From assembly GCF_004004555.2 (NCBI RefSeq), contig NZ_SACP01000010.1, positions 143,222-207,221 of the forward strand: DNA of 64,000 nt, in the 5' to 3' direction. Of this stretch, positions 1 to 9,838 are shown piece by piece. Each line of letters begins with the position of its first letter. Within the stretch, counting starts at the first letter, position 1. The notes under the pieces were generated by a model. The model worked only from the letters and a program-made list of their open reading frames with translations. It ran no database searches and was not told where the DNA came from. The translations under genes were made by a program, and so were the position numbers. This DNA is from Methylobacterium oryzihabitans (GTDB lineage: Bacteria > Pseudomonadota > Alphaproteobacteria > Rhizobiales > Beijerinckiaceae).

Positions 1-159
1 GATGCCGATCTCGGACAGGCGATCTCGCGCCTCGGCGCGGCCTTCTCGGAGAGCGACCTCGTCATCGAGGGATCGCTGACGACGATCGCCAACACCGTCG
101 CGACCGTCGCCCAGGCCAAGCTCACCCTCTCGGATCTCGATGGAACAGGATTTCCTTGA
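1..159 (+). CDS. 3' end of an unidentified gene (partial)
   Basis: Reading frame 1 is open from the window edge to a TGA at 157-159, giving 52 C-terminal residues that end in LSDLDGTGFP. I do not recognise the family from this fragment. It overlaps the start of the CheB/CheR hybrid sensor gene by 20 nt in another frame, which suggests the two genes are cotranscribed and translationally coupled. Codon choice is GC-rich in third positions like the neighbouring genes, so it is probably a real gene end. Confidence 0.5.
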   Translation, partial: DADLGQAISRLGAAFSESDLVIEGSLTTIANTVATVAQAKLTLSDLDGTGFP

Positions 160-3100
160 CCGTCCCGGAGGGGCATCCCCCTCCGACACGACCGGCGGCG
201 CGGGGACCGCGCCGGCTTTCGGCGGCCCCGTGGTCGGCATCGGCGCCTCGGCGGGCGGTCTCGAGGCCCTGCGCGAGATGCTGTCGCGGGCGCGGGCGCC
301 GACCGGCATGGCGTTCGTCATCGTCCAGCACCTCGACCCCAACCACGAGAGCATGCTGGCCCAGCTCCTCGACCGCCACACAGACCTCGAAGTGCTGCAA
401 TGCGAGGGCGGCGAGCGGATCGGAGGCGACCGGGTCTACATCATCCCGCCGGGCCGCGGCCTCGCCATCCAGAGCGGCGTGCTGGAACTGACCCAGTTCG
501 TGCAGCCGCGGGGCCTGCGCCGCCCGATCGACGACTTCTTCCTGTCGCTCGCCGTCGACCAGCAGGCCAACGCCGCCTGCGTGATCCTGTCGGGGACCGG
601 GGCCGACGGCACGACCGGCTTGCGCGCCGTCAAGGAGCACGGCGGCGTCTGCGTGGTGCAGCAGCCCGAGACCGCGCGCTACGACGGCATGCCGCTCTCG
701 GCGGTCGGCACCGGCCTCGTCGACTTCGTCCAGCCGCCCGGCGAGATCGTCGACTGCCTCGCGGCGTTCTTCCGCCGCCGCGGCTCGGAGGGCGGCGAGG
801 ACGAGACCGGGCAGGTCGCCGACCATCTCGACGACCTGTGCCGGGTCATCCGCAGCGCGGTCGGCCACGATTTCTCCGGCTACAAGCGCACGACGCTGGC
901 GCGGCGGGTCGAGCGGCGCATGCACGTCCTCGGGCTCGAATCGGCGCGGACGTACCTTGCCCGCATCCGCACCGACCGGGCCGAGTGCGAGGCGCTGTTC
1001 CGCGACCTGCTCATCAACGTCACCCGGTTCTTCCGCGACGCCGAGGCGTTCGAGATCCTGCGTGAGCGCGCCATCGAGCCGCTGCTGCGCGGGCGCGACC
1101 CGGACGAGGACATTCGGGTCTGGATTCCCGGGTGCTCCAGCGGCGAGGAGGCCTACAGCATCGCGATGCTGTTCGCCGAGGCGGCGCGACGCCTCGACCT
1201 GACGCCCGCGGTGCAGATCTTCGCCACCGACATCGACGAGCGCATGCTGCAGATCGCCCGCGAGGCGAGCTACCCGGCCGCGGCGCTCGCCGACATCCCG
1301 GCCGCCCTGCGCGAGCGCTACGTCGTCCCGCACGCCGAGCGCTTCACCGTCGCGGCCGAGATCCGCGACCTGATCCGGTTCTCCAGCCACAGCCTGGTGA
1401 AGGATCCGCCGTTCTCGCGCATCGACCTCGTGTCGTGCCGCAACCTGCTGATCTACTTCGACGACCGGTTGCAGCAATCGGTGCTGCCGCTGTTCCACTA
1501 CGCGGTGCGGCCGGGCGGCTACCTGTTCCTCGGCCCGTCCGAGAGCGTGAGCCGGTTCGAGCAGCTGTTTCCGGCCATCGACCAGCCGGCCCGCCTGTTC
1601 GAGCGCCCGCCGGGCTCGCCGAAATACCCGATCGATCTGCCCGGGGGCCTGCGCCGCGGCGAGTCCCGGCCGAGCGCCGGCGGCGACCGCAAGGCCGGCG
1701 CGATCGCCGACGAGACCGCCGCCGTGCGCCGCGTCGTCGAGCGCTACGCCCCGCCCAGCATGGTGCTGAACGAGGACGGCGGCATCATCGCCGCCTACGG
1801 GCGGCTGAGCCGCTACTTCGACTTCCCGGTGACGCGGGCGGGGGGCAGCAGCGCGATCACCCTGGCGCGGCCGGGCCTGCGCGACGTGATCGGCCCGCTG
1901 CTGCGCCAGACCCGCGACGCGCGCAAGCGCGTGGTGGTCCGCGACGTGACCGTGACCTCCGACTACGGCGAGCAGCAGATCGAGCTGGTCTGCGACCCGC
2001 TGCCGGACGCCACGATGCTGCTCGTCCTGCGCGAGAGCGGCGCCTTCCGCCCGTCGAGCGATCCCGACCTCGTCGAGATGGATGCCGGCGGCGACCACGT
2101 CGAGGCGCTCGAGGAGGAATTGCTGCGCACCCGCTACAAGCTGCGCTCGACCGTCGAGGAGCTGGAGACCACCAACGAGGAGCTGAAGAGCTCCAACGAA
2201 GAAATGATGTCGATGAACGAGGAGCTTCAATCGACGAACGAGGAGCTCTCCACCGTCAACGACGAACTCAAGACCAAGATCGATCAGCTCACCGTGGCGA
2301 ATGCCGACCTGCGCAACTTCTTCGAATCGACGGACCTCGCGGTGGTGGTGGTCGACCGCGAGCTGAAGGTGCGCAGCTACACCGGATCGGCGACGGCGAT
2401 CTTCCCGCTGAAGCCCGGCGACCGGGGACGGCCGCTCGCCGACGTGGCGAGCCGGCTGCCGGACCGGGACTACCTCGACGACGCGCAGGCGGTCTGCGAC
2501 GGCGCCGGGGTGATCCAGCGCCGCATCACCACCCGCGACGGCGAGCGCACCCTGTCGCTGCGGGTGCTGCCCTACCGGCTGCAGAACGGCGGCGTCGACG
2601 GCGCCACGCTGGTGCTCACCGACATCACCGAGGCGCTCGCCCTTGAGCGCCAGCTCGCCGCCGAGCGCGAGCGGCTCGACCTCGCGATCCGGGCGGGCGG
2701 AATCGGTGTGTGGGAATACATGCCCGACGGCGACACGATCGTCCTCGACGCCACCGCCGGCGCGATGCTCGGCCTCGGGGCGGATGCGCACCCGGTCGCG
2801 ACCGTCGCCGCGCGGATCGCCCCCGGCGACCGGCCCGACTTCGAGGCCGCCCTCGTCGATGCCGCCCGCGGCCTCGGCGACTTCGAGGCCCGCTTCCGGG
2901 TGCCGACCGAGCGGCAGGCGCCGCGCCACGTCCGCAGCTACGGCCGGCTCATCGCCGGCAGCGCGCCGCGGCGGATCGTCGGCGTCTCGCTCGACGTGTC
3001 CCCCGAATACGCGCTCGCGGAAACCCGCGACCTGATGCTGCGCGAGATGAACCACCGGGTGAAGAACCTATTCGCGATCATCGGCGGCATGATCTCGGCA

Positions 3101-3607
3101 GGCGCCCGGTCGCACCGCCGGATCGACGTGTTCGCCGCCGACATGCGCGAGCGGATCTCGGCGCTGGGCCGTGCGCATTCGCTGTCCGATCCGGCGAGCG
3201 ACCAGGGCATGAGCGACCTCGCCGACCTCGTCCAGGCGACGCTGCTGCCCTACCGCGAGCACGTCCCGGTCGCGGTCGAAGGGCCGGCGGTGCGGATCAA
3301 CTGGCGCCACGTCACGTCGCTGGCGATGATCCTGCACGAATGGGCGACGAACTCGATCAAGTACGGCGCGCTGGGCTCGGACGACGGCCGGCTGGCGGTG
3401 ACCTGGGCGCGGGAAGGGGACGGCGTGGTGCTGGACTGGCGCGAGAGCCTGACCCGCCTCGGCGAGCCGGCCCCGGGCCGCGGCTTCGGCACGCTGCTGG
3501 TCGAGATGTCGCTGCGCCAGCTCGAAGCCTCGATGCAGCGCTCGCACGACGGCGGCGAGTACCGGGTCGTGCTGCACCTGCCGGCGCTGGTCCTGACGGA
3601 GGATTGA
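140..3607 (+). CDS. CheB-CheR-PAS-HWE hybrid chemosensory histidine kinase
   Basis: This 1155-residue cytoplasmic protein fuses several signalling modules. Residues about 28-215 form a CheB methylesterase domain with its triad visible (Ser37 in GIGASAGG, His64 in VQHLDP, Asp156 in GTGADG). Residues about 230-500 form a CheR methyltransferase with the SAM motif GCSSGEEAYS and NVTRFFRD. A Glu/Asn-rich coiled coil (ELETTNEELKSSNEE and on) leads into a PAS domain near 690-810. The C-terminus is an HWE-type kinase with phospho-acceptor His972 in EMNHRVKN and the HEWATNSIKYG block. There is no N-terminal receiver domain, so the CheB part is probably not phosphorylation-gated in the usual way. The ATG has no clear ribosome site and lies inside the preceding gene, consistent with coupling. 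The TGA stop belongs to a repeat element. Confidence 0.93.
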   Translation: MEQDFLDRPGGASPSDTTGGAGTAPAFGGPVVGIGASAGGLEALREMLSRARAPTGMAFVIVQHLDPNHESMLAQLLDRHTDLEVLQCEGGERIGGDRVYIIPPGRGLAIQSGVLELTQFVQPRGLRRPIDDFFLSLAVDQQANAACVILSGTGADGTTGLRAVKEHGGVCVVQQPETARYDGMPLSAVGTGLVDFVQPPGEIVDCLAAFFRRRGSEGGEDETGQVADHLDDLCRVIRSAVGHDFSGYKRTTLARRVERRMHVLGLESARTYLARIRTDRAECEALFRDLLINVTRFFRDAEAFEILRERAIEPLLRGRDPDEDIRVWIPGCSSGEEAYSIAMLFAEAARRLDLTPAVQIFATDIDERMLQIAREASYPAAALADIPAALRERYVVPHAERFTVAAEIRDLIRFSSHSLVKDPPFSRIDLVSCRNLLIYFDDRLQQSVLPLFHYAVRPGGYLFLGPSESVSRFEQLFPAIDQPARLFERPPGSPKYPIDLPGGLRRGESRPSAGGDRKAGAIADETAAVRRVVERYAPPSMVLNEDGGIIAAYGRLSRYFDFPVTRAGGSSAITLARPGLRDVIGPLLRQTRDARKRVVVRDVTVTSDYGEQQIELVCDPLPDATMLLVLRESGAFRPSSDPDLVEMDAGGDHVEALEEELLRTRYKLRSTVEELETTNEELKSSNEEMMSMNEELQSTNEELSTVNDELKTKIDQLTVANADLRNFFESTDLAVVVVDRELKVRSYTGSATAIFPLKPGDRGRPLADVASRLPDRDYLDDAQAVCDGAGVIQRRITTRDGERTLSLRVLPYRLQNGGVDGATLVLTDITEALALERQLAAERERLDLAIRAGGIGVWEYMPDGDTIVLDATAGAMLGLGADAHPVATVAARIAPGDRPDFEAALVDAARGLGDFEARFRVPTERQAPRHVRSYGRLIAGSAPRRIVGVSLDVSPEYALAETRDLMLREMNHRVKNLFAIIGGMISAGARSHRRIDVFAADMRERISALGRAHSLSDPASDQGMSDLADLVQATLLPYREHVPVAVEGPAVRINWRHVTSLAMILHEWATNSIKYGALGSDDGRLAVTWAREGDGVVLDWRESLTRLGEPAPGRGFGTLLVEMSLRQLEASMQRSHDGGEYRVVLHLPALVLTED

Positions 3608-3762
3608 TACCGACGGCCATTGAAAATGACCTTTGGTTCCATTTTCGAATTCTCGCCAAGGCTCTGGCTTGGTGCCGAAAATTCGAGATGAGTCAACGGC
3701 CCCGTCGATCTCGGGCCTGCCCGAGATCGAGTCGATGCGTCAGCATCTCGGGCCGTTGGTAT
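3605..3762. repeat. Element A, copy 1 (palindromic, MITE-like)
   Basis: A 156-bp element runs from ATACCGACGG (3607-3616) to CCGTTGGTAT (3753-3762), near-perfect terminal inverted repeats. It matches the reverse complement of 21040-21164, sharing the inner block around CATTGAAAATGACC and the distal part around GATGCGTCAGCATC. Relative to that copy it carries about 31 extra bp holding a perfect 12-bp-stem palindrome (3705-3716 with 3719-3730, loop CT). The leading TGA (3605-3607) is the stop codon of the CheB/CheR sensor gene. Confidence 0.85.
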
Positions 3763-3770
3763 GAGTTCGT

Positions 3771-4140
3771 CACCGGCCTATCCGTCCCTTGCGGATGAAA
3801 CGGGGTGGCGCCTCGGTGAGCCCATGTCTGTCATGATGAACTCGGGCCCTCTCCTCTCCCCGCGGGCGGGGAGAGGGCTTCATCCCCCTTGTCGGGGATG
3901 AAGCGAGCGCAGGCGAAGCCGGAGCGAGGGTGAGGGGGTGGTTCCGGAGGAGCCACATCCGGCCTCGCCCCCTCACCTTCGGCTGCTGCCTCGCTTCGTT
4001 GACGGCAAGGTCAACGAAGCCCTCTCCCCGCAAGCGGGGCGAGGAGAACGCGCGCAAGCCACCGAGCCCCTCCTGCCGGATTCAGAGACCCAAAAAATTC
4101 ACCTATAAACATAGATAAATAGAGCCGGTTTCTATTTAGG
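3771..4140. repeat. Element B, copy 1 (370 bp, hairpin array)
   Basis: This block is an imperfect inverted copy of 42049-42421, similar along its whole length. It contains consecutive hairpins: CTCTCCCC/GGGGAGAG near 3851-3872, CTTCATCCCC/GGGGATGAAG near 3879-3904, TTCGTTGAC/GTCAACGAA near 3995-4019, and a CCCCGC/GCGGGG stem near 4025-4041. The distal end (about 4090-4140) is AT-rich and finishes in TTTCTATTTAGG. Both strands contain open frames here that translate into similar peptides in the two copies; these follow from the repeat and I do not call them genes. It lies between convergent gene ends. Confidence 0.85.
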
Positions 4141-4171
4141 CCGCCGGGTCGCCCGGCGGCGGCGAGCGCGG

Positions 4172-4555
4172 TCAGTCCGCCTGGGCGACGCGGGCGGAGC
4201 GGCGCTGGGCGACCCAGCGGCCGGTGCACAGGGACGACACGGTCCAGGTGCCGGAGCCGGAATTGGCCTGGAGCCGGCCGGAGGCGGCGCCCTGGGCCGC
4301 GCCGTTGCGGACGTTGAGGCCGACGCTGCCGTCGCGGCCGATGCGGCCGGTGATGGTGGCGCCGCCGTCGCTGGCGGCCAGCCGCACGTCGCCGTCGCGG
4401 ATCGACAGGGCGTAGCTGTAGCTGCTGTCGCACAGGCCCGACTCGGTCACCAGCCGGACATTCCAGGTGCCGTCGAAGCCCTGCATCTCGGCCCGGGCCG
4501 GAGCATGGAAGGAGAGAACGCCCGCGCCGAGCGCCGCGATGAGTGCCGTCTTCAT
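4172..4555 (-). CDS. Small exported protein of unknown function
   Basis: The 127-residue product begins with a clear Sec signal peptide (MKTALIAALGAGVLSFHAPARA, probable cleavage after ARA). A beta-rich mature domain of about 105 residues follows, with FDGTWNVRLVTESGLC near its start and SGTWTVSSLCTGRW near its end. Two cysteines could form a disulfide in the periplasm. The paired GTW motifs resemble small lipocalin-like or heme-utilisation-like exported domains, but I cannot assign a family. It is monocistronic, and its 3' end faces the end of element B. Confidence 0.75.
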   Translation of the reverse strand: MKTALIAALGAGVLSFHAPARAEMQGFDGTWNVRLVTESGLCDSSYSYALSIRDGDVRLAASDGGATITGRIGRDGSVGLNVRNGAAQGAASGRLQANSGSGTWTVSSLCTGRWVAQRRSARVAQAD

Positions 4556-4777
4556 GCAGATCCCTACGATCCGCCCGGGCGCTGCCCCGGCGTTTTCGCG
4601 GCCGGAGAGATCGCTCCGCCGCTGCGTTGTCGAAGATGTTTGGTGCCGGGATATGACAACGCGACGGCGGCGGCAATATGGCGGGGGAACCCGGAAAGAC
4701 TTGGCACGTTCGCGGCGGTTCTCCGTTCGACGGCGGCTCAGCTTGCCTGCGGCCGAGCTTGGACTTCGGCGTCGGCG

Positions 4778-5698
4778 CTACCCGGCCGTCATCCGCCGCC
4801 GCAGGTCGGCGTCCGGCAGCGGCCCGGTGGCGGCGCGCAGATTCGCCGCCATGTGGGCGGGGTCGGCGGTGCCGGGAATCGCGCAGGTGACGGCGGGATG
4901 GCTCAGCACGAACTTCAGCAGGATCTCGGCCCAGCTCGCGCAGCCGAGCGCCGCGGCGTAGTCGGGCAGCGGCCGGTTGCGCAGCCGGCCGAGCAGCCCG
5001 CCGCCGCCGAACGGCCGGTTGACCAGCACCGCGACGCCGCGCTCGGCCGCGAGCGGCAGCAGCCGCGCCTCGGCGGCGCGGTCGTCGAGGGCGTAGTTGA
5101 TCTGGAGCACGTCGAGGCGCTCGGCCCGCAGCACCGCCTCGACCTCGTCGTAGGCGCTCTCGGTGTAGTGCGAGATGCCGAGATAGCGGATGCGGCCCTC
5201 CTGCTTCCACTCCCGCAGCACCGGCAGGTGGGTGCGCCAGTCGAGCAGGTTGTGGACCTGGATCAGGTCGAGGCGGTCGGTCCGGAAGTGCCGCAGCGAT
5301 TCGCGCATCTGGGTCAGGCCGGCCTCGCGCCCGCGGGTCCAGACCTTGGTCGCCAGGAAGGCCCGGTCTCGGCTGCCGGTCTCGGCGAGCAGGTCGCCGG
5401 TCACCGCCTCGGCCCGTCCGTACATCGGCGAGGAATCGATCACCCGCCCGCCGCCCTCGAACAGGGTGCGGACCACCCCGGCCAGCGGCGCCCGCTCGGC
5501 CGCGCCGGACCCGACGTCGAAGCCGCGCCAGGTCCCGAGGCCGATCGCCGGCAGGCTCTCGCCGCTCGACGGGATCGGGCGCCGGAGCGGGCTGTCGCCG
5601 GCGCTCGCGGCGCCCGTCGCCAGCGCGGCCGGCACCGCGAGGGCGGCGTGCAGGAAGCCCTGGCGGGTCAGGCCCCGGTCCCGGATCTCGGTCGTCAT
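4778..5698 (-). CDS. Aldo/keto reductase with twin-arginine-like export signal
   Basis: This 306-residue NAD(P)H-dependent oxidoreductase of the AKR superfamily has a TIM-barrel sequence after an N-terminal export-like segment (MTTEIRDRGLTRQGFLHAALAVPAA). The signal has TRQGF where a Tat signal would have RRxF, so export is plausible but not certain. Catalytic residues are visible: Asp in VIDSSPMYG, Tyr in the same motif, Lys in LATKVWTR and His in LIQVHNLLDW. I chose the ATG at 5698 because AGGGAGAGG lies just upstream; an earlier in-frame ATG 36 nt upstream lacks a ribosome site. The substrate cannot be read from sequence. Confidence 0.88.
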   Translation of the reverse strand: MTTEIRDRGLTRQGFLHAALAVPAALATGAASAGDSPLRRPIPSSGESLPAIGLGTWRGFDVGSGAAERAPLAGVVRTLFEGGGRVIDSSPMYGRAEAVTGDLLAETGSRDRAFLATKVWTRGREAGLTQMRESLRHFRTDRLDLIQVHNLLDWRTHLPVLREWKQEGRIRYLGISHYTESAYDEVEAVLRAERLDVLQINYALDDRAAEARLLPLAAERGVAVLVNRPFGGGGLLGRLRNRPLPDYAAALGCASWAEILLKFVLSHPAVTCAIPGTADPAHMAANLRAATGPLPDADLRRRMTAG

Positions 5699-5764
5699 CG
5701 TGCCTCTCCCTGAACGCGGCTGGCACAGCGCCAACGGCCGGGACGCCGGGGCGATCCTTCCGGG

Positions 5765-6721
5765 CTACGCTCCGCGCCGCTCGCGGAACTCCCGCGGCGA
5801 CGATCCGGTGCCCTTGGCAAAGAAGCGCGAGAAATAGGCCGGGTCGCTGAAGCCGAGGGCGTAGGCCGCCTCGGCGATGCCGAGATCGGAATAGAGCAGG
5901 GTGCGCTTGGCCTCGACGAGACGGCGGTCGCGGATCAGCCGGGCCGGGCTCGCCCCGGTCGCAGCCCGGCAGGCGGCGCGCAGGCGCGCCTCGGTCACCC
6001 CGAGGTCGCGGGCGTAGTCGGCGAGCGGACGCTCGCGGCGGTGATGCGCCTCGACCAGCTCGCGGAACCGCGCCGCCAGCAGCGCCTGCGGGCCCGGCTG
6101 CACCGCGGCGCCCCCGGCGCCCTGCGCCGCCCGCAGGCCGGCGACCAGCAGGATCAGCAGGTGGCCCTCGACCGCCGCCCGCCGCCCCGGCGCCGCCCAG
6201 GCGAGTTCGCGGGCGATCTCCGCCACCGCGTCGCCGACCGACGGCTCGCCGTCGCCGAGCGGGATCGCCGAGGGCCGGGCGAACAGGCCGGCGAGGTCCG
6301 GCTCGCGCCGGCCGAGGTCGCGCAGGTAGCGGTCGGACAGGGTCAGCACCGAGCCTGCCGTGGCCTCGGCGAAGCCGAAGCCGTGGGCGGTGCCCGCCGG
6401 CACCGTCAGCAGGCAGGGGGCGGCGAAATCGAGCGTGTCGGCCTCGGCCCGCATCGCGCCGCGGCCGGTGTGGATGTGCAGGAGCTGATGCAGCCCGGAA
6501 TGCACGTGCGGGCGGATCGTCCAGCGGTTCGGCCGGCTGCGATCGTCCAAGGCTTCGAGGTGCAGGAATCCGTCGTCGACGTCCCGCGGCGCCTCCCCGT
6601 AGAGGAAGAAGTGCGGCACGGCAGGGGCTTGCGGGGGCGAGGCGGGCATCGGCGGCGGGCTCGCGGACGGGGGCGGCGCGTTCGGAGAATCCAAGTTATT
6701 CGCCGCGGCGTCCATCGTCAT
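5765..6721 (-). CDS. pobR: AraC-family regulator, probable activator of pobA
   Basis: The product is about 318 residues. A Pro/Ala-rich N-terminus precedes a cupin-like sensing domain (around HVHSGLHQLLHIHTGRG and LTVPAGTAHGFGF), and the C-terminus is an AraC double helix-turn-helix (LRAACRAATGASPARLIRDRRL, ending with YALGFSDPAYFSRFF and GSSPREFRERR). It is transcribed divergently from pobA with about 75 bp between the start codons. That is the usual arrangement for AraC-type 4-hydroxybenzoate-responsive regulators. The assignment rests on family and position; the effector is inferred. The start could also be the ATG two codons downstream (6715). Confidence 0.85.
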   Translation of the reverse strand: MTMDAAANNLDSPNAPPPSASPPPMPASPPQAPAVPHFFLYGEAPRDVDDGFLHLEALDDRSRPNRWTIRPHVHSGLHQLLHIHTGRGAMRAEADTLDFAAPCLLTVPAGTAHGFGFAEATAGSVLTLSDRYLRDLGRREPDLAGLFARPSAIPLGDGEPSVGDAVAEIARELAWAAPGRRAAVEGHLLILLVAGLRAAQGAGGAAVQPGPQALLAARFRELVEAHHRRERPLADYARDLGVTEARLRAACRAATGASPARLIRDRRLVEAKRTLLYSDLGIAEAAYALGFSDPAYFSRFFAKGTGSSPREFRERRGA

Positions 6722-6753
6722 CCGGTTCTCGCGCGGGCAGTCTCGCCGCATGA

Positions 6754-7971
<1,218 letters not shown>

Positions 7972-7997
7972 GGGCCGACGCCGTCCCGGAGCCGCGG

Positions 7998-9020
7998 CTA
8001 CTCGTCCTTCTCGGCCCGCGTCAGCAGTTCCCCGGCCACGTCGCCGAGGCGCGGGGCCGGCTCGCCGGCGAAGGGCAGGGGGCGGCAGACCGCGATCGCC
8101 GCGAGGCCGAAGCGGGCGGTCATGAGGCCGTTGAGGACGCCCTCGCCGAGGCGGGCCGACAGCCGCGCCGCGAGGCCGTGGCCGAGCACGCCCTGGATCA
8201 GCCCGTCGCCGACCGCCATGCCGCCGGTGACGGCGAGATGCGCCACCGCCGCGCGGGCGAGGCGCAGGAAGCCGAGGAGGCCGGGACGGCCGCCGTAGAG
8301 CGCCGCGATCCGGCGCAGCAGACGGGCGGCGGCGAAGACCACGAAGCCGACATCGACGATCGCCTTCGGGCTGAGCGCCGTCACGGCCGAGACCTGCTTG
8401 GCGGCCTCGGCGACCAGCGCCTTCGCGTCGCGGTCGAGGGGGGCGAGCAGTTCGCGCTCGGCGATGCCGAGACGGTCCTCGACGTCGAGGATCGCGTCGT
8501 CGAGGGCGTCGAGCCGGCCCTTCGCCGCGGCGATGCCGGGACGGCCGTCGTAGAGGCCGAGAAGCGCGCGCACCACCGCCTTTGCGCCGGTATGGTCGCG
8601 GGAGGCCAGCGCGTTGGCGGCGCTCGCCCGGATGGTCTCGATGCGCCGCTCGCGCAGCACGCCCGCGACCTCGCGCCAGACGATCGCGGCGAGCGCCAGG
8701 GCGGCGAGGCCGACGAGGACCAGCGCGACGACTCCGAGCCAGGGCGCGGCGAAGAACAGGTCGGCGATCAGCCGCTCGGTGGCGAGGCCGATCCCAAGCA
8801 GCACGAGGCCCGACAGGGCCGACAGAAGAAGGCCGGCCCAGGGAGGGCCGGCCTTGGGTGCCACCGGAACCGCGGTGCCGTCGGCCGCCTCGACGATCTC
8901 GAAGGGCTCCTCGACCACCCGGATGCCGGGCTGGGGAACCGTCTCGTCGCCGGCGACCGGCGGGGTGCCCGCCTCCGTGGGAGGCAGGCGGAAGGCACGC
9001 GGCTTGGAACCGGACGTCAC
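7998..9020 (-). CDS. YcjF/TIGR01620-family inner-membrane protein
   Basis: The 340-residue protein has an acidic N-terminal cytosolic part (about 1-60), two transmembrane helices (about 64-85 and 92-113), a long helical region and a further hydrophobic stretch near 220-300 typical of the UPF0283/DUF697 family. Its function is unknown; relatives are normally encoded beside a YcjX-like P-loop ATPase. No ycjX partner is next to this copy. Translation apparently begins at GTG 9020, inside a patch of short direct repeats, with no strong ribosome site. Confidence 0.8.
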   Translation of the reverse strand: MTSGSKPRAFRLPPTEAGTPPVAGDETVPQPGIRVVEEPFEIVEAADGTAVPVAPKAGPPWAGLLLSALSGLVLLGIGLATERLIADLFFAAPWLGVVALVLVGLAALALAAIVWREVAGVLRERRIETIRASAANALASRDHTGAKAVVRALLGLYDGRPGIAAAKGRLDALDDAILDVEDRLGIAERELLAPLDRDAKALVAEAAKQVSAVTALSPKAIVDVGFVVFAAARLLRRIAALYGGRPGLLGFLRLARAAVAHLAVTGGMAVGDGLIQGVLGHGLAARLSARLGEGVLNGLMTARFGLAAIAVCRPLPFAGEPAPRLGDVAGELLTRAEKDE

Positions 9021-9060
9021 TGGGAACCGGACCTCATGGGGGATTGGACTTCACCTGGAA
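9003..9060. repeat. Short direct repeats around the start of the YcjF-like gene
   Basis: The 10-mer GGAACCGGAC occurs twice, 18 nt apart (9006-9015 and 9024-9033). A diverged third unit (TTGGACTTCACCTGGAACC) follows downstream. On the coding strand this gives two copies of GTCCGGTTCC across the GTG start. The first copy lies in a minimal reading frame (ATG at 9037, seven codons including stop) whose TGA overlaps the GTG. Confidence 0.6.
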
Positions 9061-9084
9061 CCAAACCCCACTCGAGGCCGGACG

Positions 9085-9261
9085 TCAAAGCCGGGGCGAG
9101 CGGCCGCGCATCAGGCCGAAGATGGCCGAGACGGCGAACAGCACGATCGCGACGAAGAACACGATCTTGGCCGCCTCCATGGCGGTGCCGGCGATGCCGC
9201 CGAAGCCCAGCAGGGCAGCGACCAGGGCGACGACGAGGAAGGTGATAGCCCAACCGATCAT
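9085..9261 (-). CDS. DUF1328 (YtjA-like) small membrane protein
   Basis: This 58-residue protein has two transmembrane segments ([20 protein letters not shown] and [18 protein letters not shown]) with a conserved [12 protein letters not shown] linker. DUF1328 proteins are small inner-membrane proteins often induced in general stress; their biochemical role is unknown. The start at 9261 is set by GGGAG eight bases upstream. A sigma-EcfG-like promoter lies about 80 bp upstream. Confidence 0.9.
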   Translation of the reverse strand: MIGWAITFLVVALVAALLGFGGIAGTAMEAAKIVFFVAIVLFAVSAIFGLMRGRSPRL

Positions 9262-9341
9262 GGTGAACTCCCGTTTTGTCCTGATGCTGCGGATCACCCT
9301 TAGGGCGGATGCCACGAAGCGTTGCAGCAAGTTGGACTGAA

Positions 9342-9366
9342 AACTGTCAGAACAGATCTGAGTTCC
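9342..9366 (-). promoter_or_regulatory. Candidate sigma-EcfG promoter for the DUF1328 gene
   Basis: Read on the minus strand the site is GGAAC-N16-AGTT. The -35 matches the alphaproteobacterial general-stress consensus (GGAAC-N16/17-CGTT) exactly, and the -10 differs at one base. It lies 81 bp before the start codon of a gene in a typically stress-induced family. Confidence 0.5.
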
Positions 9367-9500
9367 GCGGTTTTTTGATTCTCGAACAGGGAACTCTTTC
9401 GGGGCGGCGGTGCGGGCGTCGAGCACGGAACGCACCCGCGGGTGCTCCGTTGCCCACCACCGCCGGCACGCCCCGCGCGCCGGCCCGACGGAGTGACCCC

Positions 9501-9803
9501 ATGACGATTCGCACCTACGGCCTCGCCCTCGCGATGATCGCCGGCGCCGCCGGTCCGGTCCTCGCGCAGGGCATCAACAACGGCTCGGGCGCCGCCCCGT
9601 CCTCGTCGACCGGCTCGGGCATGTCGAGCCAGCCGCCGGGCAACGGCATCGGCGGCAACAATCCCGGCAGCATGGGTTCGGTCGGCACGCAAGGATCGAG
9701 CGGCGCCGCGATGGGGCCGGGCTCCTCGGCCAACGGCCGCGGACCGACCGGCAGCGGGTCGCCCGGCACCGGCCCGGGCTCGACCGGCAGCGTCGGGCGC
9801 TGA
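9501..9803 (+). CDS. Exported Gly/Ser-rich low-complexity protein
   Basis: The 100-residue product has a signal peptide ([22 protein letters not shown], cleavage after VLA). The mature part is about 78 residues made almost entirely of Gly, Ser, Pro, Asn and Thr, with repeated GPGS/GTGPGS-like motifs. It is probably disordered in the periplasm or outside the cell. No catalytic motif is visible and I do not recognise a family. The ATG has GGAG about 10 bases upstream. Translated composition is unlike the neighbours, but GC content is not. Confidence 0.65.
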   Translation: MTIRTYGLALAMIAGAAGPVLAQGINNGSGAAPSSSTGSGMSSQPPGNGIGGNNPGSMGSVGTQGSSGAAMGPGSSANGRGPTGSGSPGTGPGSTGSVGR

Positions 9804-9838
9804 AGACCAGGGGCCGCGTTCCACGCGGCCCCATCCGG

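Noticed and set aside
122..3055. Very long open frame antisense to the CheB/CheR hybrid kinase
   Set aside because: It mirrors the sense codons of a clear multidomain protein; such shadows are expected at this GC content and the product has no recognisable domain.
3770..4057. Similar small proteins encoded in both B repeats (minus strand here, plus strand at 42159-42422)
   Set aside because: The similarity follows from the repeat DNA itself; the peptides are low-complexity translations of hairpins and have no good ribosome site.
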